In this document: positions 54,801-64,000 of the stretch, one piece after another
How positions within the stretch are numbered: position 1 is the first letter of the stretch
How the letters are laid out: each line of letters starts with the position of its first letter
NCBI GenBank assembly: GCA_022818765.1
Contig: CP063810.1
Span: forward strand, 62,001 to 126,000
From: Bordetella sp.
GTDB lineage: Bacteria > Pseudomonadota > Gammaproteobacteria > Burkholderiales > Burkholderiaceae_B
DNA length: 64,000 nt
Reading direction: 5' to 3'
Position numbers and translations under genes: made by a program
Notes under the pieces: generated by a model
Databases searched by the model: none
What the model saw: the letters and a program-made list of their open reading frames with translations, nothing else
What the model was told of the DNA's origin: nothing

Positions 54801-55787
54801 ATGGAAAATTATATGAGGTATGCTAGAATTTCCGGTACTGGAAGCTTTTTGCCAGAGCGCATTGTATCTAATTCAGAATTAGCGCTTGAATTATCTACTC
54901 GAAATATTTTGACCAGTGATCGTTGGATTGTTGAAAGAACAGGGATTCATCAACGTCATTTAGCTAAATCAAATGTAACTAGTAGTCAGTTAGCAATTGA
55001 AGCTGCAAAGTTAGCATTGAACAAAGCACATCTTGAACCTTTAGATTTAGATTTAATTATTGTTGCAACATCTACTCCAGATCATGTTTTTCCTAGTACT
55101 GCATGTTTAGTTCAAACTGCCTTGGGAGCTACTAAATCAGCTGCTTTTGATATACAAGCTGCATGTAGTGGTTTTATTTACGCTTTAATAATTGCAGAAA
55201 ATTTTATTTGTGCTGGAAATATGCAAAACCTTCTTGTTATAGGATCAGAAGTTTTTTCTAAGCTTATTGATTGGAATGATCGAAACACTTGTGTGTTATT
55301 TGGTGATGGTGCTGGAGCAACAGTTGTAACTGCATCATTAACATCAGGAATTATAAGTACACATATGATGTCAGATGGAAATCTGACTGATATTTTATCT
55401 GTAAAAGGAAATATTGCTAATGGCAAGATAATTGGAGATCCATTTTTGCGCATGGACGGTCAATCTGTTTTTAAAAAAGCAATCTTAGCTCTGGAAGATT
55501 CAGCTAGATTAGTTTGTGATAGAGCTAATATTAACCCAAATGATATTGATTGGTTTATACCTCATCAAGCTAATATTCGAATACTACATCTTGTAGCACA
55601 AAGGTTGGGTATATCAATGAAAAAAATTGTGATTACATTAGACAAACATGCGAATACATCTGCAGCAAGTATACCTCTTGCGTTAGATAAAGCTTGTAAT
55701 GATAATCGTATAAAACCTGGCGATCTGGTTCTTATGCAGGGAGTAGGAGCAGGATTTACTTGGGGATCAGTATTGATGCGCATTTAA
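54801..55787 (+). CDS. fabH: Beta-ketoacyl-ACP synthase III
   Basis: FabH starts fatty-acid synthesis by condensing acetyl-CoA with malonyl-ACP. The catalytic triad is visible: Cys122 in QAACSGF, His in [11 protein letters not shown] and Asn in [11 protein letters not shown]. The product has 328 residues from the ATG at 54801; an ATG at 54813 ([14 protein letters not shown]) may be the real start. It lies between plsX and fabD. Confidence 0.96.
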   Translation: MENYMRYARISGTGSFLPERIVSNSELALELSTRNILTSDRWIVERTGIHQRHLAKSNVTSSQLAIEAAKLALNKAHLEPLDLDLIIVATSTPDHVFPSTACLVQTALGATKSAAFDIQAACSGFIYALIIAENFICAGNMQNLLVIGSEVFSKLIDWNDRNTCVLFGDGAGATVVTASLTSGIISTHMMSDGNLTDILSVKGNIANGKIIGDPFLRMDGQSVFKKAILALEDSARLVCDRANINPNDIDWFIPHQANIRILHLVAQRLGISMKKIVITLDKHANTSAASIPLALDKACNDNRIKPGDLVLMQGVGAGFTWGSVLMRI

Positions 55788-55857
55788 ACAGTAAATTGCA
55801 ATAAAAAATTACTTAACAAATAAAAAATTTTTCAAGTAAAAAAAGATATAAAATTGT

Positions 55858-56805
55858 ATGAAAATCGCTTTTGTGTTTCCAGGTCAAGGATCCCAATCAA
55901 TTGGAATGTTGGATGCTTGGGTAGATAACGAAATAATAAACAATTTTGTTGCTAGATCTTCCATTGTAATTGGATCAGATTTAGGAGCGTTAATTTCTGA
56001 AGGTCCAATTGAAAATCTTAACTTAACAGTAAATACTCAACCTGTTATGTTTACCGTTGGTATAGCTTTTTTTGAAGCTTGGCGTGTTTCAGGTGGACCA
56101 ATGCCAAATATTATGGCTGGACATAGTTTAGGGGAATATACTGCATTGGCTGCAGCTGGATGCTTATCTTTAGAGGATGGAGTCAAATTGGTTAAGATTA
56201 GAGCTCAAGCTATACAAGAAGCTATTCCAATTGGAATAGGGTCTATGTCTGCTATTTTAGGTTTGGATAATAGAATTATCTTTACAATTTGTAAAGATAT
56301 TTCGGATAATGAAATAGTAGTAGAACCTGTGAATTTTAATTCACCTAAACAAACTGTAATTGCAGGTCATAAAACAGCTGTAGAAAAAGCTTGTAAAGCT
56401 GCAAAATTAGCAGGTGCAAAACGTGTCTTAACATTACCAGTATCAGCTCCATTTCATTCTAGTTTATTAGAACCTGCTTCTCACATATTAGCTTCTGCAT
56501 TGGAAAAAACACTTATACAAGCACCAAAAATTGATGTAATCAATAATGTTGATGTAAAAATATCAGATAATCCAAATGTAATTCGTGATGCATTAGTACG
56601 ACAAATTTGGAATCCAGTTCGATGGACTGAAACTTTAAAATTTATGAAAACACAAGGAATTACACACATAGTAGAATGTGGACCAGGAAAAATATTATCT
56701 AGTTTCACAAAACAAATGAATCTAAATATAAATACATTATCAATTTCAGATCCAGATTCATTAGAAATTGCACTTTCTACAATAGGTAATTTTTACAAAG
56801 GTTAA
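55858..56805 (+). CDS. fabD: Malonyl-CoA:ACP transacylase
   Basis: FabD loads malonyl groups on ACP. The 315-residue protein has the FPGQGSQSIGML start, the nucleophile serine in GHSLGEYTALAA and the catalytic histidine in VSAPFHSSLL. FabG begins two bases after its stop codon, so the two are very likely co-translated. Confidence 0.96.
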   Translation: MKIAFVFPGQGSQSIGMLDAWVDNEIINNFVARSSIVIGSDLGALISEGPIENLNLTVNTQPVMFTVGIAFFEAWRVSGGPMPNIMAGHSLGEYTALAAAGCLSLEDGVKLVKIRAQAIQEAIPIGIGSMSAILGLDNRIIFTICKDISDNEIVVEPVNFNSPKQTVIAGHKTAVEKACKAAKLAGAKRVLTLPVSAPFHSSLLEPASHILASALEKTLIQAPKIDVINNVDVKISDNPNVIRDALVRQIWNPVRWTETLKFMKTQGITHIVECGPGKILSSFTKQMNLNINTLSISDPDSLEIALSTIGNFYKG

Positions 56806-56806
56806 T

Positions 56807-57547
56807 ATGAAACTAGATTTATCAAATAAAATAGCTTTTGTAACTGGAGCAACTCGTGGTATTGGAAAAACTACTGCTGAAGAATTAGCAAAAAGAGGAG
56901 CAGTTGTTATTGGTACATCAACTTCTATTGATGGAGCAAACTCTATAACTAAAAACTTATCCTCTTATGGTGGAAAAGGAGTTGTATTAGATGTAACTGA
57001 TGCTCAAGCTTGTGAATTATTAATAAACAAGATCCAAAAAGAAAATTCTGGACCTCATATATTGATTAATAATGCTGGAATTACTTCTGATTCTCTTATG
57101 ATGCGCATGTCAGATAAGGATTGGGATTCTGTTATAGAAACTAATCTTTCGTCTGTGTTCCGAATCTCACGTTCTGTTTTACGTGGGATGTTAAAAAACC
57201 GTTGGGGTAGAATTATTAATATTACATCTGTAGTTGGATTTAATGGTAATCGGGGACAGGTCAATTATGCTGCAGCTAAAGCTGGTATCTCAGGCATGTC
57301 AAAAGCTCTTGTTAGAGAATTAGGAAATCGTAATATTACAGTTAACTGTATAGCACCAGGTTTTATTGATACAGATATGACGCGTTCTTTAAATTCAAAT
57401 CAATTAGAATTGTTGATTGAAAAGATTCCTTTAGGTCGGTTAGGAACTACCAACGATATTGCTCAAGCAGTAACTTTTTTAGCAAGTGAAGAATCCAGTT
57501 ATATCACTGGTACTACTTTACATGTGAATGGTGGAATGTATTTATAA
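56807..57547 (+). CDS. fabG: 3-oxoacyl-ACP reductase
   Basis: FabG performs the first reduction of fatty-acid elongation with NADPH. It is a 246-residue short-chain dehydrogenase with the TGATRGIG cofactor loop, the NNAG motif, and the Ser-Tyr-Lys set in ITSVVGFNGNRGQVNYAAAK. It is tightly linked to fabD upstream, with acpP about 220 bases downstream. Confidence 0.97.
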   Translation: MKLDLSNKIAFVTGATRGIGKTTAEELAKRGAVVIGTSTSIDGANSITKNLSSYGGKGVVLDVTDAQACELLINKIQKENSGPHILINNAGITSDSLMMRMSDKDWDSVIETNLSSVFRISRSVLRGMLKNRWGRIINITSVVGFNGNRGQVNYAAAKAGISGMSKALVRELGNRNITVNCIAPGFIDTDMTRSLNSNQLELLIEKIPLGRLGTTNDIAQAVTFLASEESSYITGTTLHVNGGMYL

Positions 57548-57701
57548 TAATATATTTGGGGAGAAATAATCATCAACAAATGGAACAATTAATAAATATG
57601 TAAAATACTAATGAATTAATTTTTAGAAAGAGAGCTGTACAAGAAATTTCAATACCTATTTTAGTGTATGAATATTTTGTTCAGTATTAATTGATCATAA
57701 T

Positions 57702-57728
57702 CAAACGTTTTTGTATATCATACGTTTG
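57702..57728 (+). promoter_or_regulatory. Inverted repeat upstream of acpP
   Basis: CAAACGT (57702-57708) and ACGTTTG (57722-57728) form an interrupted inverted repeat with a 13-base spacer in the 219-base gap between fabG and acpP. A G-run/C-run hairpin (GGGG, five T, CCC) follows about 13 bases later, just before the acpP start region. It could be an operator or an mRNA leader structure. No regulator is known from the window. Confidence 0.3.
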
Positions 57729-57766
57729 GCTAAAATTTTCGGGGTTTTTCCCATTTGGAGATTTGC

Positions 57767-58006
57767 ATGGAAAGCATCGAGCAGCGAGTCAAAAAGATCG
57801 TCGCTGAACAATTAGGTGTTAACGAAACTGAGATTAAAAATGAATCCGCTTTTGTTGATGATCTTGGAGCTGATTCGCTCGATATGGTAGAACTTGTTAT
57901 GGCACTGGAAGATGAATTTGAGACAGAAATTCCTGATGAAGAAGCTGAAAAAATTACTACTGTTCAACAAGCTATAGAGTATATTGGATCACATGCTAAA
58001 CATTGA
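57767..58006 (+). CDS. acpP: Acyl carrier protein
   Basis: ACP carries growing acyl chains on phosphopantetheine. The 79-residue acidic protein has the attachment serine (Ser37) in [18 protein letters not shown]. The ATG at 57767 gives the standard [17 protein letters not shown] start, with GGAG about 10 bases upstream. fabF follows after 30 bases. Confidence 0.98.
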   Translation: MESIEQRVKKIVAEQLGVNETEIKNESAFVDDLGADSLDMVELVMALEDEFETEIPDEEAEKITTVQQAIEYIGSHAKH

Positions 58007-58036
58007 ATTTCTTTTCAAACGAGAAGGAGGTGCTTC

Positions 58037-59274
58037 GTGAAGCGACGTGTGGCTATTACGGGATTGGGAATTATTTCCCCAGTTGGAAATGATTTAAATA
58101 CTGCTTGGATTAATATAATTAATGGTCAGTCTGGTATAAACCGAATCACTCGATTTGATTCTTCAGTATTAATACTCATATAGCTGGTGAGGTTAAGAAT
58201 TTTAATGTTTATGATTATGTGTCTGTTAAAGAAGCTCGTCAGATGGATAATTTTATCCATTATGGTATAGCTGCAGGTAAACAAGCATGGAATGATTGTG
58301 GACATGAAATTACTGAAGAAAATGCTACACGAGTTGGCATTATTATCGGTTCAGGAATAGGAGGTCTTTCTCGCATAGAACAAACACAGATTGAGGTTCA
58401 ATCTAAAGGGATTCATCGAATTTCACCTTTTTTTGTACCGAGTTCTTTAATAAATTTAATTTCTGGGCGTTTGTCAATTGCTCTTGGTGTGAAAGGCCCT
58501 ACCTATGCGGTAGTGTCTGCATGTGCAACTGGTCTTGATTCTATAGGTAATGCGACTCGTTTAATAGAATATGGGGATGCTGATGTAATGTTAGCTGGTG
58601 GTTCTGAATCTGCAGTTTCTCCATTAGGAGTTGGTGGGTTTGCTGCGATGAAGGCTTTATCTACTCGCAATGAAGATCCTGAAACAGCTTCTCGTCCTTG
58701 GGATCGAGATCGTGATGGTTTTGTTTTGGGTGAAGGTGCAGGAGTATTAGTTTTGGAAGAATTAGAACATGCGAAAAAACGCGGAGCTCGGATTTATGGA
58801 GAAATCATTGGTTATGGTATGAGCTCTGATTCGAATCATATTACTGCTCCTGATAAAGATGGTCCTTATCGAAGTATTTTTAATGCTCTTCGTAATGCAA
58901 ATATAAATCCAAGTGACATTGATTATGTTAATGCACATGGAACATCAACTGTGCTTGGAGATAAAAATGAAACAGAATCAATTAAATTGGCATTTAAAGA
59001 TCATGCATATAAATTAGTAATAAATTCTACTAAATCAATGACAGGTCATTTATTGGGAGCTTCTGGAGGTATTGAAGCTGTATTCACAGCTTTAGCAATT
59101 TACAATCAAATTTCTCCTCCAACTATTAATATTTTTAATCAAGATCCTGAATGTGATCTTGATTATTGTGCAAATGAAGCAAGATCAATGAAAATTCAAA
59201 TAGGTATTTCAAATTCTTTTGGTTTTGGTGGTACAAATGGATCAATTATTATGCGACGTGCAAATAACATCTAA
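58037..59274 (+). pseudogene. fabF: Beta-ketoacyl-ACP synthase II, one -1 frameshift
   Basis: FabF elongates acyl-ACP chains. A strong AAGGAGG lies just ahead of the GTG start at 58037, and the sequence reads [19 protein letters not shown]. It leaves frame near 58169 (two T where three would give [12 protein letters not shown]) and continues in another frame with Cys in SACATG and histidines in NAHGTST and TGHLLGAS. One added base makes a 413-codon gene of normal size. With the rest of the fab operon intact and no second fabF in view, a sequence error is the likely reason. Confidence 0.9.
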
Positions 59275-59396
59275 TTGTAATATTAATTTTTATTCAGATA
59301 AAAATAATGCATAGAATATTTCAAAATTAAAAATCTGTTTGAGAATGTATAAATTATCTCTTTTATTATTATGATTTAAGGTTTAGAAAATATTTT

Positions 59397-59415
59397 GATT
59401 CGATTTCATCGAATC
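59397..59415 (+). terminator. Hairpin after fabF
   Basis: Arms GATTCGAT (59397-59404) and ATCGAATC (59408-59415) enclose a three-base loop, followed by TTTCG. It lies about 120 bases past the fabF stop, where the fatty-acid operon should end, and before mucD. The T run is short. Confidence 0.45.
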
Positions 59416-59534
59416 TTTCGTATGAAAAATATTGTGCAAGATGAATAGAAATTTTGATATTGAATTTAAGTTCAAAGTATCCTTAATTTTAAAAAAAAAC
59501 TATTACTAAAGCAAACCTTATATAAGGATTCTGA

Positions 59535-61007
59535 ATGAAAAATAAGATTATCTTCATGATTTCAAATTTTGAAAAAGTATTTTTGTTGGTAATTTTGAGT
59601 ATAACAATATCTTCAAATTTTTCTAATGCACAACCAACAAAAAATGCTCTTCCAGATTTCATTGATATTGTTGAAAAAGCAGATCCATCTGTTGTGAACA
59701 TTCGAACAACAGCTACAGTACTTGTTCGTGAAAATGGAGCTGGGAATAACGATCCATATGAACTATTTCGTTGGTTTTTTGGACCTGATTTACATATTCC
59801 TGGAATGCCGCAACCTCCAAGACGCCAATATTCTCCTAAATCTGAAGAACGCACTATTCCTCGCGGGCTTGGATCAGGGTTTTTTATTTCTAGCGATGGT
59901 TACATATTAACCAATAATCATGTTGTTGATGATGCAACAGAAATTATTGTTACTTTAACTGATGGACGTGAATTTAAAGCTAAAGTTATTGGTAAAGATG
60001 AAAGAACTGATATTGCGTTACTAAAAATAGATGAAAAAGGAATGGTACCATTAGTTATTGGAGACCCCAAAATTTTGAAGAAAGGGGAATGGGTATTAGC
60101 AATTGGATCTCCTTTTGGATTAGATTCAACAGTTACATCTGGAATTATTAGTGCAATTGGTCGAGATACAGGAGATTATCTACCATTTATTCAAACAGAC
60201 GTTGCTGTTAACCCAGGCAATTCTGGTGGTCCATTGCTTAATTTAAGTGGAGAAGTCATTGGAGTTAATTCCCAAATTATATCACGCAGCGGTGGTTTTA
60301 TGGGAATTTCTCTTGCTATTCCTATTGATGAAGCTATGCATGTGGCTCAGCAGTTGCGTCTAACAGGCAAAATTATAAGGGGGCGTATTGGAGTTCAAAT
60401 TAGTGAAGTCAGTAAGGAAGTTGCTAAAACTTTAGGACTTTCTAAATCAGAAGGAGCTTTGGTTAGTAGTATTGAACTTTATGGTCCAGCAGAGCAAGCT
60501 GGGGTACAAGGAGGAGATGTTATTTTAAAGTTTAATAATGAGTTAATTAAACGTTGGTCAGATTTACCCCGTATTGTGGGCCAGACTAAACCTGGAATGT
60601 ATTGCGATTTAGAAATATGGCGTAGAGGAAAAATTATTAATCTTTCTGTAAAAGTTGAAGAAGTTTCTTCAGAGAAATTAAAAACTGGTTATCCAAATAG
60701 TTCATCAAAAAAATATCCTGAAGAAAAAAATATTTTAGGTCTAGGCATTCTTGATATATCGAATGAAAAAAAATCTGAAATGCGCATTAAAGGAGGAGTT
60801 GAAATTTCTCATGTTTATGGTCCTGCAATAAAAGCAAATCTTCAAGTCGGTGATATTATTCTTGTAATTAATAATTTTGATATTAATAATGTTCAACATT
60901 TTGAAAAAATATTAGAAAAACTTGATAAAACAAAATCTGTTGCACTTTTAGTGCGCCGTGGTGATCAAATGCAATGGGTTCCAATTCATTTAAGTTCTAA
61001 AAAGTAA
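59535..61007 (+). CDS. mucD: Periplasmic serine protease, DegP/MucD family
   Basis: This Do-type protease and chaperone handles misfolded envelope proteins. The 490-residue product has a signal peptide of about 32 residues and the catalytic triad His129 (NNHVVDDA), Asp159 (DERTDIALLKI) and Ser230 (NPGNSGGPLLN). Two PDZ domains follow (about 285-370 and 395-485). In relatives it ends the rpoE-rseA-rseB-mucD operon; here it directly follows fabF, with the sigma factor and its regulators missing. lepA comes next. Confidence 0.94.
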   Translation: MKNKIIFMISNFEKVFLLVILSITISSNFSNAQPTKNALPDFIDIVEKADPSVVNIRTTATVLVRENGAGNNDPYELFRWFFGPDLHIPGMPQPPRRQYSPKSEERTIPRGLGSGFFISSDGYILTNNHVVDDATEIIVTLTDGREFKAKVIGKDERTDIALLKIDEKGMVPLVIGDPKILKKGEWVLAIGSPFGLDSTVTSGIISAIGRDTGDYLPFIQTDVAVNPGNSGGPLLNLSGEVIGVNSQIISRSGGFMGISLAIPIDEAMHVAQQLRLTGKIIRGRIGVQISEVSKEVAKTLGLSKSEGALVSSIELYGPAEQAGVQGGDVILKFNNELIKRWSDLPRIVGQTKPGMYCDLEIWRRGKIINLSVKVEEVSSEKLKTGYPNSSSKKYPEEKNILGLGILDISNEKKSEMRIKGGVEISHVYGPAIKANLQVGDIILVINNFDINNVQHFEKILEKLDKTKSVALLVRRGDQMQWVPIHLSSKK

Positions 61008-61052
61008 TTTTTTCACAAATCAAAATATTTATTTTTTATAAATTTGACTCCT

Positions 61053-62849
61053 ATGGACCATATAAGAAACTTTTCAATCATAGCACATATTGATCATGGT
61101 AAATCAACACTTGCTGATTGTTTGATACAGAAATGTGGAGGGTTAACCGATCGTGAAATGTCAGAGCAGGTTCTTGATTCTATGATAATAGAACGCGAAA
61201 GAGGTATTACTATTAAATCTCAAACTGCTGCTTTAAAATATTTTTATCAAAATGATAAGCAGTACTATAATTTAAATTTAATTGATACCCCAGGTCACGT
61301 GGATTTTTCATATGAAGTAAGTCGTTCATTGTCTGCATGTGAAGGAGCATTGTTAATAGTTGATGCTTCACAGGGTGTTGAAGCTCAAACTGTTGCTAAT
61401 TGTTATACTGCTATTGAATTAGGCATAGAAATTTTACCGGTCTTAAATAAGATAGATTTGCCTCAAGCTAATACCAAAAATTGTCTTAAAGAAATTGAAG
61501 ATATTATTGGGATTAATACTAACGATGCATTGCTAGTAAGTGCAAAAACCGGTTTAGGAATTGATAAATTATTAAACCATATTATACTAAAAATACCTTC
61601 TCCAAAAGGTAATATAGAAAAACCATTGCAAGCTTTGATTATTGATTCTTGGTTTGACAACTACGCTGGTGTAGTAATGTTGATAAGAGTTGTGAATGGA
61701 ATTGTCAAACCTAAAGATAATTTATTATTTATGGCTACTGGTTTCACTCATGCATGTGAACAAGTAGGTATTTTTACACCTAAAGCTGAAAATCGACAAA
61801 GTTTATCAAGTGGTCAAGTTGGGTTCATAGTTGCTGGAATTAAGGATTTAAAATTCGCAAAAGTTGGAGATACTATAACCTTAGTTAAAAACATTGCCTT
61901 AAAAGCATTATCAGGATTTAAAGAAACAAAACCACAAGTGTTTGCAGGTTTATATTCAATTGATAATAAAGAATGTAATCGATTGCGTGATTCATTAGAA
62001 AAACTTAAATTAAATGATGGGGCTCTAGTTTTTGAACCGGAATCCTCAGAAGCGCTTGGTTTTGGATTCCGTTGTGGTTTTTTAGGTCTGCTACATATGG
62101 AAATTGTCCAGGAACGTTTAGAGCGTGAATTTAATATAGATGTTATTATTACTTCTCCATCAGTTACTTATGAAATTGAAAAACAAAATGGAATTATTGA
62201 AATAATTCACAACCCTTCTTACATGCCAAAACCTAATGAAATTTTAGATATTAGGGAACCCATAACTAAAATGATCATATTTCTTCCACAAAAATATATA
62301 GGATCAGTTATGGAGTTATGTACTAAGAAACGAGGAATCCAGATTGACATGAATTATCATGGTAAGAATGTGAATATAACATATGAAATCCCTTTAGCAG
62401 AAATTTTATTAAATTTTTTTGATCGTCTTAAATCTGTTTCTAAAGGATATGCTTCTATGGATTATAAATTTATAGAATACAGATCTGCAAACGTTATTAA
62501 AGTTGATTTTCTTCTTAACGACAATAGAATAGATGCCTTGTCAATTATAATTCATCGATCTAATGCTCGTCAAAGAGCTATTTTCTTATTATCTCGTATT
62601 TGTAAAATAATACCTCGACAAATGTATGATGTAAAAGTTCAAGCAATGATTGGAAATGAAGTAATTGCTAGGGAAAATATAAAATCATTGCGAAAAAATG
62701 TTTTAGCTAAATGCTATGGTGGTGATATTACTAGAAAGAAAAAATTATTGGAGAAACAAAAAGCAGGAAAAAAACGAATGAAACAATTGGGTGGAGTTGA
62801 AATTCCAAAAGAAGCATTTTCCGCAATTCTTCAAATTGAAGATCAATAA
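61053..62849 (+). CDS. lepA: Elongation factor 4 (LepA)
   Basis: LepA is a ribosomal GTPase that acts on stalled or mispositioned ribosomes and affects initiation. The 598-residue protein has the G1 motif [14 protein letters not shown], the effector region [31 protein letters not shown], and the LepA-specific C-terminal domain ([35 protein letters not shown]). I chose the ATG at 61053 ([14 protein letters not shown]). A TTG three codons earlier is possible. Confidence 0.96.
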   Translation: MDHIRNFSIIAHIDHGKSTLADCLIQKCGGLTDREMSEQVLDSMIIERERGITIKSQTAALKYFYQNDKQYYNLNLIDTPGHVDFSYEVSRSLSACEGALLIVDASQGVEAQTVANCYTAIELGIEILPVLNKIDLPQANTKNCLKEIEDIIGINTNDALLVSAKTGLGIDKLLNHIILKIPSPKGNIEKPLQALIIDSWFDNYAGVVMLIRVVNGIVKPKDNLLFMATGFTHACEQVGIFTPKAENRQSLSSGQVGFIVAGIKDLKFAKVGDTITLVKNIALKALSGFKETKPQVFAGLYSIDNKECNRLRDSLEKLKLNDGALVFEPESSEALGFGFRCGFLGLLHMEIVQERLEREFNIDVIITSPSVTYEIEKQNGIIEIIHNPSYMPKPNEILDIREPITKMIIFLPQKYIGSVMELCTKKRGIQIDMNYHGKNVNITYEIPLAEILLNFFDRLKSVSKGYASMDYKFIEYRSANVIKVDFLLNDNRIDALSIIIHRSNARQRAIFLLSRICKIIPRQMYDVKVQAMIGNEVIARENIKSLRKNVLAKCYGGDITRKKKLLEKQKAGKKRMKQLGGVEIPKEAFSAILQIEDQ

Positions 62850-62875
62850 TTATAATAATTTAAGGAAATAAATTA

Positions 62876-63693
62876 ATGAGTTGGGACTTTAATTTTATTT
62901 TATGTATTTGCACAATTCTCTTAGGCTTTACTTGGATTTTTCATCGATTAATAATCGTCAAACTTAATATATCTTTAAATGCAAATTTTTTAAGTAGAAT
63001 ATTAAATTCTCCATGGCTTGAATATTTAGCAAATACATTTCCAATTTTATTATCTGTATTTATCTTTCGTTCATTTATAATTGAACCATTTCGAATTCCT
63101 TCTGGTTCTATGTTACCTACTTTACAATCTGGTGATTTTATCCTTGTTAATAAATTTATTTATGGAATAAGAAATCCTATTAATGATAAACAAATTTTTC
63201 ATACAAAACAGATTAATAGAGGTGATGTAATAGTATTTCGTTACCCTGTTAACCCACATGTTAATTATGTAAAGCGAGTAATTGGTTTACCTGGAGAAGA
63301 AATAATTTATAAAACAAATAAACAATTATTTGTTAATAATATTTTAATTTCTAATGATTTCAAGGGAATGTACTATGAAAAAGATAGAGAATCATTCATT
63401 ACAAAATATCTGGAGAAATTAGAAAATATTAAGCATGAAATTTTATTAGATAAAAATAATGAATCTAAGATATATCCAATTTATCAATTCCCCAGCATAG
63501 AAAATTGTCATTACTCTCATGAAAGTTTATATTGCAAAATACCAAAGAATCATTATTTTACTATGGGAGATAATCGTGATAATAGTTCTGATAGTCGATA
63601 TTGGGGTTTGTTCCTGATGAAAATATAGTTGGAAAAGCTTTTTTTATATGGATGAATTTTAAAAATATTAATCGGATAGGTTTATTATATTGA
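62876..63693 (+). pseudogene. lepB: Signal peptidase I, one -1 frameshift near the end
   Basis: LepB removes signal peptides at the outer face of the inner membrane. The membrane anchors come first. The catalytic Ser78 lies in IPSGSMLPTL and Lys133 in NYVKRVIGLPG; the GDNRDNSSDSRYWG box is intact. Right after it three T (63607-63609) replace the four that would read GFVPDENIVGKAFFIWMNF, and the chain ends eleven codons early in frame terms, with 23 restored residues lost. One added base makes a 273-codon gene ending two bases before rnc. The truncated form still holds both catalytic residues, so partial function is conceivable. Confidence 0.9.
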
Positions 63694-63695
63694 TC

Positions 63696-64000
63696 ATGTG
63701 TCTTAAAAATCTTGAATCTCGTCTTGATTATTTTTTTTATAATATTGATTTGCTAGAATTAGCATTAACACATCGCAGTTATGGATCTGATCATAATGAA
63801 AGATTGGAATTTCTTGGAGATTCAATATTAAATTTTGCAGTTACAACAATGCTGTTTGATCGATATAAAAATATGAACGAAGGTAATTTATCTATAATGC
63901 GAGCTAAATTAGTGAAACAATCATCATTAGAAATGATTGCTAAAAATTTAGATTTATCTACCTATCTAAGATTAGGACAAGGTGAAATAAAAAGTGGAGG
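63696..64000 (+). CDS. rnc: Ribonuclease III, 5' part
   Basis: RNase III cuts double-stranded RNA, including the rRNA precursor. The first 101 codons are in the window and run off its end. The signature ERLEFLGDSILNFAVT holds the metal-binding residues of the catalytic domain, with THRSYGSDHNER before it and MRAKLVKQSSL after. It follows lepB by two bases once the lepB frame is restored, the conserved lepB-rnc order. Confidence 0.95.
   Translation, partial: MCLKNLESRLDYFFYNIDLLELALTHRSYGSDHNERLEFLGDSILNFAVTTMLFDRYKNMNEGNLSIMRAKLVKQSSLEMIAKNLDLSTYLRLGQGEIKSG

Overview
The window is a 64 kb piece of an AT-rich (roughly 30% G+C by eye) chromosome from a genome-reduced betaproteobacterium. Protein sequences and gene order match Burkholderiales, and Alcaligenaceae (Bordetella-like) in particular: lolB-ispE-tRNA-Gln-prs-rplY-pth, lnt-ybeY-miaB, queA-tgt-yajC-secD-secF, rpmF-plsX-fabHDG-acpP-fabF, mucD-lepA-lepB-rnc. 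The base composition, the missing neighbours at conserved loci, the gene remnants and the lack of any mobile element suggest a host-restricted symbiont. The genus cannot be named from this sequence alone. Kinetoplastibacterium-type symbionts are one possible comparison (inference).

Layout. 1-2.9 kb: end of eno, a frameshifted FAD-linked oxidase and a truly decayed phosphohexomutase. 3-9.4 kb: lolB, ispE, tRNA-Gln, prs, rplY, pth, a CPBP membrane protease, ychF, coaD. 9.4-11.5 kb: groES-groEL. 11.7-18.2 kb: lptD-surA-rsmA, mgtE, tRNA-Lys. 18.2-26.5 kb: an RhtA-like exporter, a compact molybdenum-cofactor island (fdhD, moaA, mobA, moeA, moaB, moaE, moaD, moaC) and a second DMT transporter. 26.5-37.8 kb: tRNA-Asp/Glu/Ala, lnt, ybeY, miaB, secF, secD, yajC, tgt, queA, ubiD. 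38.4-48.2 kb: tktA-gapA-pgk, mog, nth, an rnfB-fpr-fdxA redox cluster, pncB, accD. 48.2-53 kb: rne, rluC, maf. 53.5-64 kb: rpmF, the fatty-acid operon, mucD, lepA, lepB and the start of rnc.

Together the genes cover lower glycolysis and pentose-phosphate exchange (eno, gapA, pgk, tktA), fatty-acid initiation and elongation (accD, plsX, fabHDGF, acpP), isoprenoid, CoA, NAD, PRPP and ubiquinone synthesis, outer-membrane biogenesis (lolB, lptD, surA, lnt, mucD), Sec export, tRNA modification (miaB, tgt, queA), ribosome maintenance and a nearly complete Moco pathway.

The most striking feature is that eleven otherwise well-conserved genes (glcD-like, rsmA, tgt, ubiD, tktA, mog, nth, accD, maf, fabF, lepB) are each split by one or two single-base losses, thirteen in all. 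Every one is a deletion, most lie in short homopolymers, and adding back one base per event restores a full-length family member. Several of these genes are normally essential. Under-called homopolymers in the assembly are the simplest explanation. Recent mutation or slippage-tolerant expression are alternatives. I found no convincing new defence, mobile or biosynthetic system. Other points of interest are unusually long perfect hairpins at gene ends, the Moco island in a shrinking genome, and excision of the sigma-E module, corC, phoH and yceD from conserved neighbourhoods.
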